DNA of 64,000 nt from Rhodococcus sp. IEGM 1409 (GTDB taxonomy: Bacteria > Actinomycetota > Actinomycetes > Mycobacteriales > Mycobacteriaceae): assembly GCF_030056735.1 (NCBI RefSeq), contig NZ_JASHKN010000016.1, positions 38,840-102,839 of the forward strand, in the 5' to 3' direction. Below, piece by piece: positions 22,807 to 32,843 of this stretch. Numbering within the stretch: the stretch's first letter is position 1; every line of letters begins with the position of its first letter. Below the pieces are notes generated by a model, which searched no databases, was not told the origin of the DNA, and saw only the letters and a list, made by a program, of their open reading frames with translations. A program made the position numbers and the translations under genes.

Positions 22807-25800
22807 TTGACCGAGTTAGGTGTTGGGTATCTGAGCATTGTCGCGGACACCAGCAAAATTCCAGGCCAGGTCAACTCGGCTCTCGGTAGCGCACAGGCGT
22901 CAGCGACGAACACCGGCAGGTCGATGGGCTCGAAGATTGCGAGCGGTATCGGTTCGACACTGAAAGGTGGTGCCGTCGCTGCCGGCGCCGTCGCGGCCAC
23001 AGCACTCACTCTCGGTATGCAACGAGTGGTCGCTATCGATGACGCCAAGGGTAAACTCGCTGGCCTCGGCCACACCGCCGAAGGTGTCACCACCATCATG
23101 GATTCCGCGCTGGCGTCCGTGAAGGGCACAGCATTCGGAATGGGTGACGCGGCGACGATCGCCGCCTCCGCAGTCGCCGCCGGCATCAAGCCCGGGCAAG
23201 AGCTGACGAAGTACCTCAGCCTCACCGGCGACGCCGCCACAATCGCCGGATCCTCACTCGAGGAAATGGGCTCGATCTTCAACAAGGTCCAGACCTCCGG
23301 CAAGGCGTACACCGACAACCTGAACCAGCTTTCCGATCGCGGCATTCCGATCTTCCAGTGGCTCGCCGACGAATACGGCGTCACCCAGGACGCCCTGTCG
23401 GACATGGTCAAGGAAGGCAAAGTCGACGCTGAGACCTTCAACAAGGTCATTCAGGACAACATCGGCGGCGCCGCACTCGAATCCGGTAAGACGTTGCGTG
23501 GCTCATTCGCCAATATGAAGGCCGCCCTGGGGCGCGCAGGCGCCGAGGTAATCACGCCGTTCCTGCCCATGATGAAGGCCGGACTGGCCAAGGTCACCGA
23601 GTACACCGACAAGGTTGCACCGATCTTGAAGGCTGGCGCAACGAAAGTCGCATCCGGACTGACGGATATGGGTCGCGCGTTCCAATCCTCGGGCGCGTCC
23701 ATCGACGGTCCGGCAAACAAGATGGAGAAGTTCGGCGTCAAAGCCCGACAGGTTGCGGACGGACTGAAGGGCGTCTGGTCGATCCTCTCGGACGGCAAAT
23801 TCACCGGCAGTGCAACAACATTCGGCCTGTCGGAAGACTCGAAGGCTGTCGACACCCTCTTCAAGATCCGCGAAACCGCAATCGGCGTCAAAGACATCCT
23901 CTTCAAGGGCGACTACACGAACCCGATCTGGGGACAGCTCGAGGACTCCAAAGCGGTCGACGTCCTGTTCCGAATCCGCGAAGGCGCACAGGCACTCTGG
24001 GACGTCATCAGATCCCCGTCGGGTGAGAAGTTCACTGCATTTCTGGACACCGTCAAGGGCACCGGCGGCGACGCTGCTGGCGCCATGGGCAAGGTCGAGT
24101 CCGGGGCAAGCACCCTCACCGGCGCGCTCAAGTCGGTTGGCGCTGCTGCTGCCGGTGGCGCGACGGCTCTCGTTGGTCTCGGCGGCGACACCGCGACGGT
24201 CGCAGTTGCAGGTATCAAGGCGCTCGGTGGCGTGATGGGGTTCTTCGCGGATCACACAGGCCTTGCGACTGTGGCTCTCGGTGGCCTGGCTGCGGCATTT
24301 GCAATCTCGCAGACGGCTCAGACGGCGTTCCATATGGCGCGGGTCGCCCAGGTAATCATGACGCCGGCGGAGATCGCTTCCCGGATGGCGATGACTGCAG
24401 CGATTGTTGCTCAAACAGCTGTGATGCGTGCACACATCGTCGCCCTCGGCGGAGAAGCTCCTGTCCAGCAGCTGTCCATGCGGCAACGGATATTGGCTAC
24501 CGCCGCCCGGCAGCGGGAGACTGCGGCGACAATTGCAGCCACCTCTTCACTGGCTGCGTACGCAACAGCGCAACGTGCAGCAGCAACCCAATCCGGACTG
24601 ATGGTTGGCACGCTCCGGCAGACGGCCGCTGGAGTGGCAACACTCGGATCCAAGGTCCAGGGCGTCGGCGGCGCAGCACTTTCGAGCATGCGGTCAGGCC
24701 TCCAACGCGTTGGTTCGATGCTGGGTCCGGGCGGCCTGTTCACGATTGGCCTCATGGCCGCGGGGGCTGCTGTCACCGCATTCGTCTCCACGAACAACGG
24801 CATTGTTCGAAGTCTCGAAGAGTCCCGAGGTGCTGCCGGACGATCCGCTCAGACGTTCCGGGAATATCGGACGAGCCTGGACGAGGCGTTCAGTTCATCG
24901 GGCGGCAACATCGACACTGGCGTGAAGTCTGTTGTCAAAGAACAAATCTCCTCGATCGAGAAGGACTTGTCGGACGCTGCGGGCCGAATCCCGTCGAAGT
25001 GGGAAAAAGTCGTCGGATTCGGAAGTGACGTCTTCCAGACCACCGGCATCACTGCCGGTCTCGCCGACATTGCATCGTTCGCTGGATTCAAGTTCTCGTC
25101 ATCGAAGGACGTCTCCGAACTGGAGAAGATGGGCGAGGCCGCCAAGGCTACCGGGGCCGCCTTCAAGGATTTTGGAATCACGTCAAGTGATATCGCCAAA
25201 GGCATTTCCGGTTCTGACGGAGATTGGCAACAGCTCCAGTTCCGCATGAATGCGGCTGGCGGAGCAGGTTCCGAACTCACCCAGAAATACGGCCAAATGC
25301 GTGCCGAGTTCGTTTCTTCCCGAACCTCTGCAAGCGCCGTCAGTGATGCATTCACGGCAATGCAGGTCGGCGCTGTTGGTGCCGCTGCTGGCGTCGATGG
25401 ATTGACAAGCTCGATGGCCACCTGGCGTGGCGACCTGATGACTGCGGAGGAGGCTCAGGCCAAGGTCACGTTGGCGTTGTCTGGATTCAATACGGCAGCT
25501 GCCAACGCAGGAGCGTCGGCGAGGACCGCATCAGGCGAACTCGACATGACGAACGCAGCTGGCGCTGGCCTCCACCGAGAGATGCAAGCTGTTGCAACAG
25601 CTTTCGACGCGGCAGGATCTGCCGCTGCACAATCTGCAGTAGACCAGAAACTCAGTGCTGCAGACACTGCCGCAGCTGTTCAGGCGGCTGGACAGAAGGT
25701 GCGCGACGAGTTCATTCGTCAAAGGATGGACGCTGGCGACACGCTGGAGAAGGCAACGGCGTTGGCAAATCAGTACAAGCTGTGGCCGGAAGTGCTTCCA

Positions 25801-27711
25801 ACGCATATCCAATTGACTGGTGCCGATGAAGCTCAGGCGGCGATTGACAATTTCATCAAGAACAACACCGGCAAGTCCGTCGACATCATGCAGAACATCT
25901 ACTCCCAACCGGCGGGGCCTGCAATGCCGACGAGTTTGGAGGGAATGTATCCGGGCATCGGTGGTGGATACACCGGCATGCGCGTTCCTGGTTACGAAGG
26001 TGGCGGGAAGCTACCCACCACAGGGCCAGGCACGCACAGGGTCGATGGAATTCTCGGAGTCGATTCGAGGGGAATTCCGACCGCTCGCGTCAATCGGGGT
26101 GAGTGGGTCATCAATGACCACTCTTCGGAGAAGTATGACCGCGAGTTGGCTGCGATCAACGCAGGCGTATTTCCGAAGCTTCCTGGGTATGAGGCGGGCG
26201 GCGTCGTCGGTAGTCGCGACCTGACCAACTTCGTCACCGGCCGCGTAGCTGGCGTGAAGCCGCTGACCGGCGATCCGTACGTCTTCGGTGGAATCAACTG
26301 GGGCGACTGCTCGGCAGCCATGTCGGCGATCGCCCGATTCGCAGTCGGACTCGCACCGTTCGCAGCGCGGTTCGCAACCGCCAGCATGGGTGCCGCTCTT
26401 GCCGGTATGGGCTTCCAGTCCGGTCGAGGCGGCGCGGGCGACCTCCGCTTCGGCTGGTACAACGGCGGACCCGGCGGCGGCCATACCGCCGGAACCCTGC
26501 CCGATGGGACCAATGTCGAGATGGGTGGCAGTTACGGCGGCGGAATGGTTGGCGGCGCGGTGGGGTCGAATCACTCGAGCTTTACCGACCATGCCTTCAA
26601 GCGCGTTGCCGCGAGCGGTTCTCAGCGGGAGCGGGTCCGCGAGGAATGGACCGAGAAGCAGCAGATCGAACTGCAAGCTGCTGAAATTGCGCTCCGCAAA
26701 GCGGAGGAGAAGCGCACCGAGGTTGAGGAGCAGGTCGCCGAGGGCAAGAAGACTCAGACCGATCTCGCCGACGCGAACAACAAGGTCGACAAGGCGCAGA
26801 GCAAGCTCACTGAACTGCAACGCAAGAAGGACGGCGTTCTCAGCGGCGAAAGCAACGCTCCGGCACCGCAAGCACCAGAGTTGTCCCGAATGTTCACCGA
26901 CGCTGAGGTTGATCGGATCGATGCCCAGCTAGCAGTGCAGTCCGCGAACCAGCGCCGCAACGAGGTCTACGACAATCCCGAGTCGAGTGACTACGACATC
27001 GACAAGGCCGACGCTGAGCTGTATCAGGCAGAGAAGGCGTTGCGTGAGCTCGGCACACCGAAGGCTGGTGACGGGCCGACGACATGGTCCGGCATTGCTG
27101 GCGACTTTGCCAAGAATGCGGTCTCCGGCTTCGTTTCCGATGCTCTGGGCGTGTTCGGAATTCCGGACGAGATGCCGCCCGCCCTCCAGGCGCTGCAGAT
27201 GTTCGAGAAAGCGCAGCAGACCCAGGCGCCCTATCTGATCGAACCGTCCGCCGACCAGCGGGCAATGGGCGCTCAGGTCACTACGTCACCGTCGATGATC
27301 GCCGAAGACAGTCCGGCGATCTACAACCCTGCCGAAGGTGTTGCACGGTGGGGCGACTCGGTCGCCAAGGGGCAGGACGGCATCGCTGCACTGCTCGCGG
27401 AAATCGAGCGGATGCGTAGCGGCAACCGCTTCGCCAACGGTGGCCCGGTAAGCGGGCCAGGCGGTACCGACAACGTGCCCGCGTGGCTCACTCCGCGCGA
27501 GTTCGTCGTCAATGCGCTCGATGCGAACGCCGGTCAGAACCCGGCGATCTTGCAAGCCATGAACAGCGGTGCACGGCTCTCGCTCGGCCAGGGTGGCCAA
27601 TCCGGTTCGACGTACATCTTCAACGGCGTCGCGAATGTCGAGGAAGGACTTCGGCAATTGAGAGTCAAGGAACTGCAGGAAGCTGCAACGCACGGTTGGG
27701 GGATTCGATGA
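22807..27711 (+). CDS. Tape measure protein
   Basis: The start is TTG 22807, fixed by AAGGAGGTGAATCCCA just upstream. At 1634 residues it is the longest gene here; its length sets tail length. The N-terminus (G-Y-L-S-I-V-A-D-T-S-K-I) and residues about 160-216 (K-A-Y-T-D-N-L-N-Q-L-S-D-R-G-I-P then W-L-A-D-E-Y-G-V) are the tape-measure domain. Hydrophobic Ala/Gly segments fill the middle. Near the C-terminus are G-Y-E-G-G-G-K-L-P and G-G-P-V-S-G-P-G-G-T-D-N-V-P, plus a charged coiled coil around residues 1275-1345. Confidence 0.93.
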   Translation: MTELGVGYLSIVADTSKIPGQVNSALGSAQASATNTGRSMGSKIASGIGSTLKGGAVAAGAVAATALTLGMQRVVAIDDAKGKLAGLGHTAEGVTTIMDSALASVKGTAFGMGDAATIAASAVAAGIKPGQELTKYLSLTGDAATIAGSSLEEMGSIFNKVQTSGKAYTDNLNQLSDRGIPIFQWLADEYGVTQDALSDMVKEGKVDAETFNKVIQDNIGGAALESGKTLRGSFANMKAALGRAGAEVITPFLPMMKAGLAKVTEYTDKVAPILKAGATKVASGLTDMGRAFQSSGASIDGPANKMEKFGVKARQVADGLKGVWSILSDGKFTGSATTFGLSEDSKAVDTLFKIRETAIGVKDILFKGDYTNPIWGQLEDSKAVDVLFRIREGAQALWDVIRSPSGEKFTAFLDTVKGTGGDAAGAMGKVESGASTLTGALKSVGAAAAGGATALVGLGGDTATVAVAGIKALGGVMGFFADHTGLATVALGGLAAAFAISQTAQTAFHMARVAQVIMTPAEIASRMAMTAAIVAQTAVMRAHIVALGGEAPVQQLSMRQRILATAARQRETAATIAATSSLAAYATAQRAAATQSGLMVGTLRQTAAGVATLGSKVQGVGGAALSSMRSGLQRVGSMLGPGGLFTIGLMAAGAAVTAFVSTNNGIVRSLEESRGAAGRSAQTFREYRTSLDEAFSSSGGNIDTGVKSVVKEQISSIEKDLSDAAGRIPSKWEKVVGFGSDVFQTTGITAGLADIASFAGFKFSSSKDVSELEKMGEAAKATGAAFKDFGITSSDIAKGISGSDGDWQQLQFRMNAAGGAGSELTQKYGQMRAEFVSSRTSASAVSDAFTAMQVGAVGAAAGVDGLTSSMATWRGDLMTAEEAQAKVTLALSGFNTAAANAGASARTASGELDMTNAAGAGLHREMQAVATAFDAAGSAAAQSAVDQKLSAADTAAAVQAAGQKVRDEFIRQRMDAGDTLEKATALANQYKLWPEVLPTHIQLTGADEAQAAIDNFIKNNTGKSVDIMQNIYSQPAGPAMPTSLEGMYPGIGGGYTGMRVPGYEGGGKLPTTGPGTHRVDGILGVDSRGIPTARVNRGEWVINDHSSEKYDRELAAINAGVFPKLPGYEAGGVVGSRDLTNFVTGRVAGVKPLTGDPYVFGGINWGDCSAAMSAIARFAVGLAPFAARFATASMGAALAGMGFQSGRGGAGDLRFGWYNGGPGGGHTAGTLPDGTNVEMGGSYGGGMVGGAVGSNHSSFTDHAFKRVAASGSQRERVREEWTEKQQIELQAAEIALRKAEEKRTEVEEQVAEGKKTQTDLADANNKVDKAQSKLTELQRKKDGVLSGESNAPAPQAPELSRMFTDAEVDRIDAQLAVQSANQRRNEVYDNPESSDYDIDKADAELYQAEKALRELGTPKAGDGPTTWSGIAGDFAKNAVSGFVSDALGVFGIPDEMPPALQALQMFEKAQQTQAPYLIEPSADQRAMGAQVTTSPSMIAEDSPAIYNPAEGVARWGDSVAKGQDGIAALLAEIERMRSGNRFANGGPVSGPGGTDNVPAWLTPREFVVNALDANAGQNPAILQAMNSGARLSLGQGGQSGSTYIFNGVANVEEGLRQLRVKELQEAATHGWGIR

Positions 27712-28589
27712 GCGATCTACTCCTGTTCGAGATCGAAGCCCCCAACGGGGACCGGGCCATCATTCACGGCCCGGGCTCCGGCGCTCAAGGGATTGAACTC
27801 GACGAGAGTCCTGAAGGTTTATGGGAGACGCCGACGACGACGATCTGGACCGAAGGCGCCCGGCAGGAAGGTGGAACCTACAACGGGTTCCGCCACAACA
27901 TGCAGGACGTCATTCTGCCGGTGCACATTTCACCGACCGATGACATGTCGTGGCAGCAAGTAAAGTCCCGTTGGTCGGCGATGTGGGAGTTCGAACGAGA
28001 GACCCACCTCGTCGCCACATCGTCGTCGGGCATTCGGCGTCTCGCTCTCCGCAAGGTCGAGACGCCGAAGTTCAATCCACGGAATGATCCTGGACGCAAT
28101 CGGTACGGGCACATGGTCATGACGCTTCGTGCGGGCTGGCCGTTCTGGGTCGAGAAGGACGAACTCGACCTCTTTCAGTCAAAGGTCGGTGAACTCAACG
28201 GGCATGTCACGCTGTTGAACCCGACGAACCGGCCGATGCACGTCAAGTGGGTCATCGACGCGCCGCAAGGCGGCCAGGTAACGCTGCCCGACTTCTCGTG
28301 GATCACCGATCCTGAGCATGAGGACTACGAGTGGCGCGGGCGCGTGATCGACGTGCCCACGCTCTCGGCGGGTGAGAAGCTCACGATCCGAACGTATCCC
28401 GACGAGGAAACGTACGACTCGAATATCAACCCGCTGTTCTGGGCACGTGCGAATTCAGTCGAGTTCGAGTTCGCAGTTCCCGCACACACCCTCCCTGTCG
28501 ATGTGCCGATCAAGTGCACCAACCCGAATATGACTGTGGCGGTGTATCAGCCACGTCACTGGACGATGGTGATGGGTGGTGAAGAATGA
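27708..28589 (+). CDS. Minor tail protein (distal-tail type), 293 aa
   Basis: ATG 27708 overlaps the tape measure stop. The fold pattern suits a Dit-like protein: F-E-I-E-A-P-N-G-D-R at the N-terminus, W-R-G-R-V-I-D-V-P and a galectin-like C-terminal beta domain. It directly follows the tape measure, the standard slot for the protein that joins the tube to the baseplate. Confidence 0.75.
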   Translation: MSDLLLFEIEAPNGDRAIIHGPGSGAQGIELDESPEGLWETPTTTIWTEGARQEGGTYNGFRHNMQDVILPVHISPTDDMSWQQVKSRWSAMWEFERETHLVATSSSGIRRLALRKVETPKFNPRNDPGRNRYGHMVMTLRAGWPFWVEKDELDLFQSKVGELNGHVTLLNPTNRPMHVKWVIDAPQGGQVTLPDFSWITDPEHEDYEWRGRVIDVPTLSAGEKLTIRTYPDEETYDSNINPLFWARANSVEFEFAVPAHTLPVDVPIKCTNPNMTVAVYQPRHWTMVMGGEE

Positions 28590-30268
28590 CCGCACCGATT
28601 CTCGACAATCCGCTCCTGCACGATCAGGAGCTGATGGATCGCATGCAGGCGATCCTCGACGACTCCGAGCGCAAGAAGGAGAACCGCGCTCGACGTCGTC
28701 GCAAGCCCGGACTCATTCGCCTGTGGGACGGCGATATGAACTATCGCGGTCGCGTCTCGGTCGAGTGGGAGTCGGCGGTCAAGTGGATCAAGAACAACTC
28801 AGGTCCCGGCCGGATCGTTCTGCCCGCCAATCATTATCTCGCCAAGTGGGCGGTCGATCCGTACGGGCGAGCGAAGCAGAACGTCCACATGACCGTCGAC
28901 AAGGACGGCGCACGATGGGGTGGGCGGCTACAGCAGGCGCGCCGAGCTGCACCACGCGACGGAAAGAACTTCGTCGAACTGCAGTTCCTCGACGACTACG
29001 AGGAACTCAAGCATCTTCTCGTCTGGTCGAATCCGTTCCTGCCGGCCATCATCCAGTTTCCACGGTCCTTCGTTCTCGCAGGTCCATCGATCTACATGCT
29101 CAAGCTGGCGCTCTTCCTCAACATCATGCGGATGGAAGGCAACTGGTGGGCTCTTCCTGACGACCCGATGGACCTGGCGCAATGGGGCCAGGGCCTCAAC
29201 ATGTCGAACTGGAACATGGTCGTCAAACCTGGCTCATTGCTGGCTGATTCGTCGCCGTGGACAGTGCTGTCGAGCCGGTTCAAGTACTGGCACGACATGG
29301 CAGAGCCGACCCTAGGCGATGCACAGCTCATGGTCACCACCCGGCGATACCTGCAGGGCGACCCTCCTCCGTGGCCAGGCGCGAACTTGCGTCACGGCAC
29401 GATCGTCTTCGACGTCGTCAACAAGTCGGACTACTGGGACGAAACCTCGCAGGGCGGCACGATTTGGGATGGACTCAAGCGCACGGTCGTCAACCTCGCG
29501 AGCAACATGGTCGACGAGACACTCGCCGAAGTTATCGATCCCATCGACCCGTACAAGGACGTCACAGGTAGCTCGATCTGGACTTACCCGCGTGCACCGT
29601 ATGTCGTCTACCGCGACGGCCGGATCTCCGGCATGGAAGTCTCCGACTGGTGCCACAAGCACGGTGGCTCCGTCCAGATGGTTGTGGGTGGTCACTCGTT
29701 CCCGGGCGTCGACGAGGGAATGTCAGCAGCAATCCAGCTCGGACTGAACAACCTTGGGCAGCTGATCTTTCAGCCGACGCTCGGCACTATTGCCGACACG
29801 TTCCTCAAACCGATTTACAGCGGAACCGTGGCGGCGTGGGTGTCGGTGAAAAGTCCTGTGCGAGCACTCAAATACGGGTGGTCGCATTACCAAGAGGACA
29901 TCGTCGAGGGCGGCGACCGGGCCTACACCCTCAGCTCGATCATGAAGATCCGCGAGGGATTCTGGAAGTCTCGCCCTCGCATCACGCACCGCATGGAACT
30001 CGCCGACGGCCGGCCCTATCTCATCGGCGACAACGGTCAAGGTCACTTCTTCCTCGGCGATCGCATCGGCTCCACCCTCAAAGATGTCGGCAAGCGTGGG
30101 CAGATCTACGTCGAGCAGGTGGCCGAGATCGAACTCGTCTGCGATCGCGGCCAGAACAAGTGGAACGCCACGACCGGCGAACCCGAAGACCTCGAATCGC
30201 CAACCGCGCGCGGCTTGCGTCAAATCGCCAACCTCGCTGGCGCAGCACATGACCTAGGAGTGATCTGA
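28586..30268 (+). CDS. Minor tail protein, Gp37-like
   Basis: ATG 28586 overlaps the previous stop. The 560-residue protein contains L-I-R-L-W-D-G-D-M-N, I-V-L-P-A-N-H-Y-L-A, V-F-D-V-V-N-K-S-D-Y-W-D and D-R-I-G-S-T-L-K-D-V-G, features I associate with the Gp37-like tail proteins of Rhodococcus siphovirus ReqiPepy6. It probably forms the central tail hub (Tal). A patch of Arg/Lys (ENRARRRRKPG) lies near residue 36. Confidence 0.75.
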   Translation: MTAPILDNPLLHDQELMDRMQAILDDSERKKENRARRRRKPGLIRLWDGDMNYRGRVSVEWESAVKWIKNNSGPGRIVLPANHYLAKWAVDPYGRAKQNVHMTVDKDGARWGGRLQQARRAAPRDGKNFVELQFLDDYEELKHLLVWSNPFLPAIIQFPRSFVLAGPSIYMLKLALFLNIMRMEGNWWALPDDPMDLAQWGQGLNMSNWNMVVKPGSLLADSSPWTVLSSRFKYWHDMAEPTLGDAQLMVTTRRYLQGDPPPWPGANLRHGTIVFDVVNKSDYWDETSQGGTIWDGLKRTVVNLASNMVDETLAEVIDPIDPYKDVTGSSIWTYPRAPYVVYRDGRISGMEVSDWCHKHGGSVQMVVGGHSFPGVDEGMSAAIQLGLNNLGQLIFQPTLGTIADTFLKPIYSGTVAAWVSVKSPVRALKYGWSHYQEDIVEGGDRAYTLSSIMKIREGFWKSRPRITHRMELADGRPYLIGDNGQGHFFLGDRIGSTLKDVGKRGQIYVEQVAEIELVCDRGQNKWNATTGEPEDLESPTARGLRQIANLAGAAHDLGVI

Positions 30269-30269
30269 C

Positions 30270-30713
30270 ATGGCAATCCCCACCCAGGCAACCGCCGACA
30301 TGGACGACCCCGAAGAGCATGCACTGTGGGTACTCATGGGCTCAATCACCACCCCGGACGGCGACGCTCTGATCACCACCGAAGAGTGCCTGCGCAAGGC
30401 GTCGTCAATCATCACCCGCGCCGGGTATCGGCACCACCCCGAGTTGCAGGAGATCAAGCAGATCATCCCCGGCGGAATGGAGTCGGTGCACTGGATGGGC
30501 GTCGGAGCGGTCGAGTGGGTCGATATGGACACCCCGGATCCCGAGGTGGCGCCGGCGCCCGCCAGCGACGCCATCGACCTCGACGCCATGTCCGGGTCCG
30601 ACCTCATCCGCTTGGCGGAACGACTGCAGGAGCGCGGCGTCATCCGGCCGCCGGAAGAGAGTGCACCGACTGAGGATGTCGCGCAGGTGCGCACGATCGA
30701 GGTGGATTACTGA
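30270..30713 (+). CDS. Minor tail region protein, 147 aa
   Basis: ATG 30270 is one base after the previous stop. The product is acidic; the N-terminal half has D-D-P-E-E-H-A-L-W-V-L and Y-R-H-H-P-E-L-Q-E, and the C-terminal part a helix (L-I-R-L-A-E-R-L-Q-E-R-G-V-I). The stop overlaps the next ATG. Probably a baseplate accessory; no motif known to me. Confidence 0.55.
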   Translation: MAIPTQATADMDDPEEHALWVLMGSITTPDGDALITTEECLRKASSIITRAGYRHHPELQEIKQIIPGGMESVHWMGVGAVEWVDMDTPDPEVAPAPASDAIDLDAMSGSDLIRLAERLQERGVIRPPEESAPTEDVAQVRTIEVDY

Positions 30714-31570
30714 TGGGCGTCGCACCCGACAAGCCGTATCCCGACAATGCGTACGGCAGGCGCGGCACGATGCGTGGGTTTCAGGACATCGACGAAGCTG
30801 AAGCCAAGCGCCGCATGCGCAAGCCGATCGACGACGCGAACAACACCGCACATGGCAAGTTGTTCGGTGGATTATTCTCTGGTTTCAGTGGATTCGGTTC
30901 ACTTCTTGAAAACCTCGCAACTGCGTTCTTCGGAAGCGGTCCATTCGATCCGTCGTCGGCGCTGGGCCGGATCAGCGACAAGTCGATGGCCGACGCCGCG
31001 AAGATCGTCGACATGCAGAACCGAACCCAGGTGCTGGAGGGCATCATCGGTTACGGCTCATGGGTGGCATCGCAGAATCTGTTTTTGTCGATCGACCAAA
31101 ACAACGCCGGCGCGCGGACGATGTCGTTCGATCGTCAAGTCGGACCGAGCGTCGGCGTCACCCTGGTACCCGATTCGGCTTTGGCAGGCAAGAAAGTTCA
31201 ACGTCTCGACTCACAAGGTCTGTGGCAAGTGTTGGCGCAGACCCGTTCACGGAGAACGATCTACTCCGGGACGGCGAAGGTGTACATGGACATCGTCGTC
31301 AAGGACCCCAGCGGGAACGAGCACTACCGGAGATCGATGGATCAGTCCGCGATCTCCAGTGAGGGCGGCGACGGCGAGATCACGATGACGAACAACGTGT
31401 TTTTCACCGTGCCGGGGCCTGGTTACACCGTCCGGGTGGACCTGTTCTCAGGACAGTGGCGCTGGTTCTACGGCGGCTCACAGTGGTCCGGACTGAGCAT
31501 TCTCAAACACTCGTCAGAGGTGCAAAACCCGGGGACGGTCGACCCAGGCACCCCACCAGTCGCAGGCTAG
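30713..31570 (+). CDS. Minor tail protein, 285 aa
   Basis: ATG 30713 shares a base with the previous stop. A Gly/Phe-rich membrane-active-looking segment (KLFGGLFSGFSGFGSLLENL) lies near residue 49. The C-terminal part is beta-rich (V-Y-M-D-I-V-V-K-D, G-P-G-Y-T-V-R-V-D-L-F-S-G-Q-W). Such proteins occupy the distal tail of actinophages. It is the last tail gene before lysis. Confidence 0.6.
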   Translation: MGVAPDKPYPDNAYGRRGTMRGFQDIDEAEAKRRMRKPIDDANNTAHGKLFGGLFSGFSGFGSLLENLATAFFGSGPFDPSSALGRISDKSMADAAKIVDMQNRTQVLEGIIGYGSWVASQNLFLSIDQNNAGARTMSFDRQVGPSVGVTLVPDSALAGKKVQRLDSQGLWQVLAQTRSRRTIYSGTAKVYMDIVVKDPSGNEHYRRSMDQSAISSEGGDGEITMTNNVFFTVPGPGYTVRVDLFSGQWRWFYGGSQWSGLSILKHSSEVQNPGTVDPGTPPVAG

Positions 31571-31595
31571 CGACGACCCAAAAATAGGAGTAGTC

Positions 31596-32369
31596 ATGAC
31601 CTTTCGATCCGCATACGGCAACACCCGCTCCGAGAACGGTTGGCGCATGTGCAACCGCGACGCCTGCGAACGCATCCTCATTCCCGGCGCCGACAATCAA
31701 TTCCTCGCCGCGATGATCGTCCGCTCCGGACCATCCGAAATCGTCCTCCGCGCATGGGCGATCTGGTACCACCGCAACGTCGAACGGCTCGACCTGTTCA
31801 AATCCGGCGTCGGCGACGACTGGGGATGGTCCGCCGTCAACGACGTCGCGAACTCGAACCATCTCTCCGGCACCGCACTTGATTTCAATGCCGTGCAGTA
31901 CCCCTGGGGCTCGCGCACGATGCCGACCGCCCGTAAGCAGAAGATCCGCGAGGGCCTACGCCTGTTCGAGGACAACATCTTCTGGGGCGCCGACTGGTCG
32001 CGCGCAGACGAGATGCACTACCAACTCAATGGCGGCACCGCCTCGGGCGACGGCGCATCGGCGAAACTCATTGCCTTCGCGCAGCGTCTCGAAGCCGGGT
32101 ACCTCGGACTGCTGGCAGACACTACGGTCCCGCCAGTGATCCCGAAGCCCGTGGCACGCCCGACGTTGCGCCGCGGCAACACCGGCGGCGACGTGACCTA
32201 CCTCCAAGGCCTGCTCAATCGCATGTTCGCGAGCTACTCCAAACTCCACGTCGACGGAGACTTCGGCCCTGCCACCGAATCGGTTGTGCGGCAGGTGCAG
32301 AGCCGCTCCCAACTCGCGGTCGACGGCGTCGTTGGCCAGGACACCTGGCGCGCGCTGGGCGTCAAATGA
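31596..32369 (+). CDS. Endolysin: M15 peptidase plus peptidoglycan-binding domain
   Basis: ATG 31596 follows AGGAGTAGTC. The N-terminal domain has the M15 zinc set: H89 and D96 in N-H-L-S-G-T-A-L-D-F-N, and H141 with E139 in D-E-M-H-Y-Q-L. Residues about 185-257 are a PG-binding-1 domain (L-R-R-G-N-T-G-G-D-V, D-G-D-F-G-P-A-T, D-G-V-V-G-Q-D-T-W). It would cut peptide stems of peptidoglycan at lysis. No signal peptide, so release depends on the holin. Confidence 0.9.
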   Translation: MTFRSAYGNTRSENGWRMCNRDACERILIPGADNQFLAAMIVRSGPSEIVLRAWAIWYHRNVERLDLFKSGVGDDWGWSAVNDVANSNHLSGTALDFNAVQYPWGSRTMPTARKQKIREGLRLFEDNIFWGADWSRADEMHYQLNGGTASGDGASAKLIAFAQRLEAGYLGLLADTTVPPVIPKPVARPTLRRGNTGGDVTYLQGLLNRMFASYSKLHVDGDFGPATESVVRQVQSRSQLAVDGVVGQDTWRALGVK

Positions 32370-32494
32370 TTGCCCTCTCGATCACTGCAGTCATCGTCGG
32401 CGGCGCAGGGGTAATCCTCTGGGCTGCCTGTCGATGGGCGCGCGGCTACGACTCCATCACTCAATCTGACCGCTACGAACGAAGGAACTACTGA
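32366..32494 (+). CDS. Small membrane protein in lysis module, 42 aa
   Basis: ATG 32366 overlaps the endolysin stop. The product, MIALSITAVIVGGAGVILWA then A-C-R-W-A-R-G-Y, is a single transmembrane helix with a charged, Tyr/Arg-rich tail. It may be a holin helper or spanin-like factor. The next gene starts two bases after its stop. Confidence 0.6.
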   Translation: MIALSITAVIVGGAGVILWAACRWARGYDSITQSDRYERRNY

Positions 32495-32496
32495 TC

Positions 32497-32841
32497 ATGC
32501 AAATCGAACACATCGCACACGTCTGCCACGAAGCGAACCGTGCAATCCAAATCGCCACCGGGGACCCCAAGGTATCTCCGCAGTGGGATGCCGCGCCGCA
32601 GTGGCAGCGGGAGTCAGCGATCGAAGGTGTCCAGAAGGCCATCGACGGCGCCACGCATGAGGAACTCCACGAATCGTGGTGCGAGTTCAAGCTCGCGGAC
32701 GGTTGGGTGTTCGGACCGGAGAAGGACGAGACGACCAAGACTCATCCCTGTCTCGTGTCTTACGACGCATTGCCGGATGAACAGAAGTCCAAGGACGCAG
32801 TATTCAGCGCCATCGTCGGCGCACTCACGGAAGGGGTCTGA
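32497..32841 (+). CDS. RyR-domain protein, 114 aa
   Basis: ATG 32497 sits two bases after the previous stop. The sequence has the RyR repeat pattern: V-C-H-E-A-N-R-A-I-Q, W-Q-R-E-S-A-I-E-G-V, then H-E-S-W-C-E-F-K-L-A-D-G-W and K-T-H-P-C-L-V-S-Y-D-A-L-P-D-E-Q-K. RyR domains were named from ryanodine receptors and recur in phages and bacterial conflict systems, where ligand binding has been proposed. Its role between endolysin and holin is unknown. Confidence 0.8.
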   Translation: MQIEHIAHVCHEANRAIQIATGDPKVSPQWDAAPQWQRESAIEGVQKAIDGATHEELHESWCEFKLADGWVFGPEKDETTKTHPCLVSYDALPDEQKSKDAVFSAIVGALTEGV

Positions 32842-32843
32842 CC

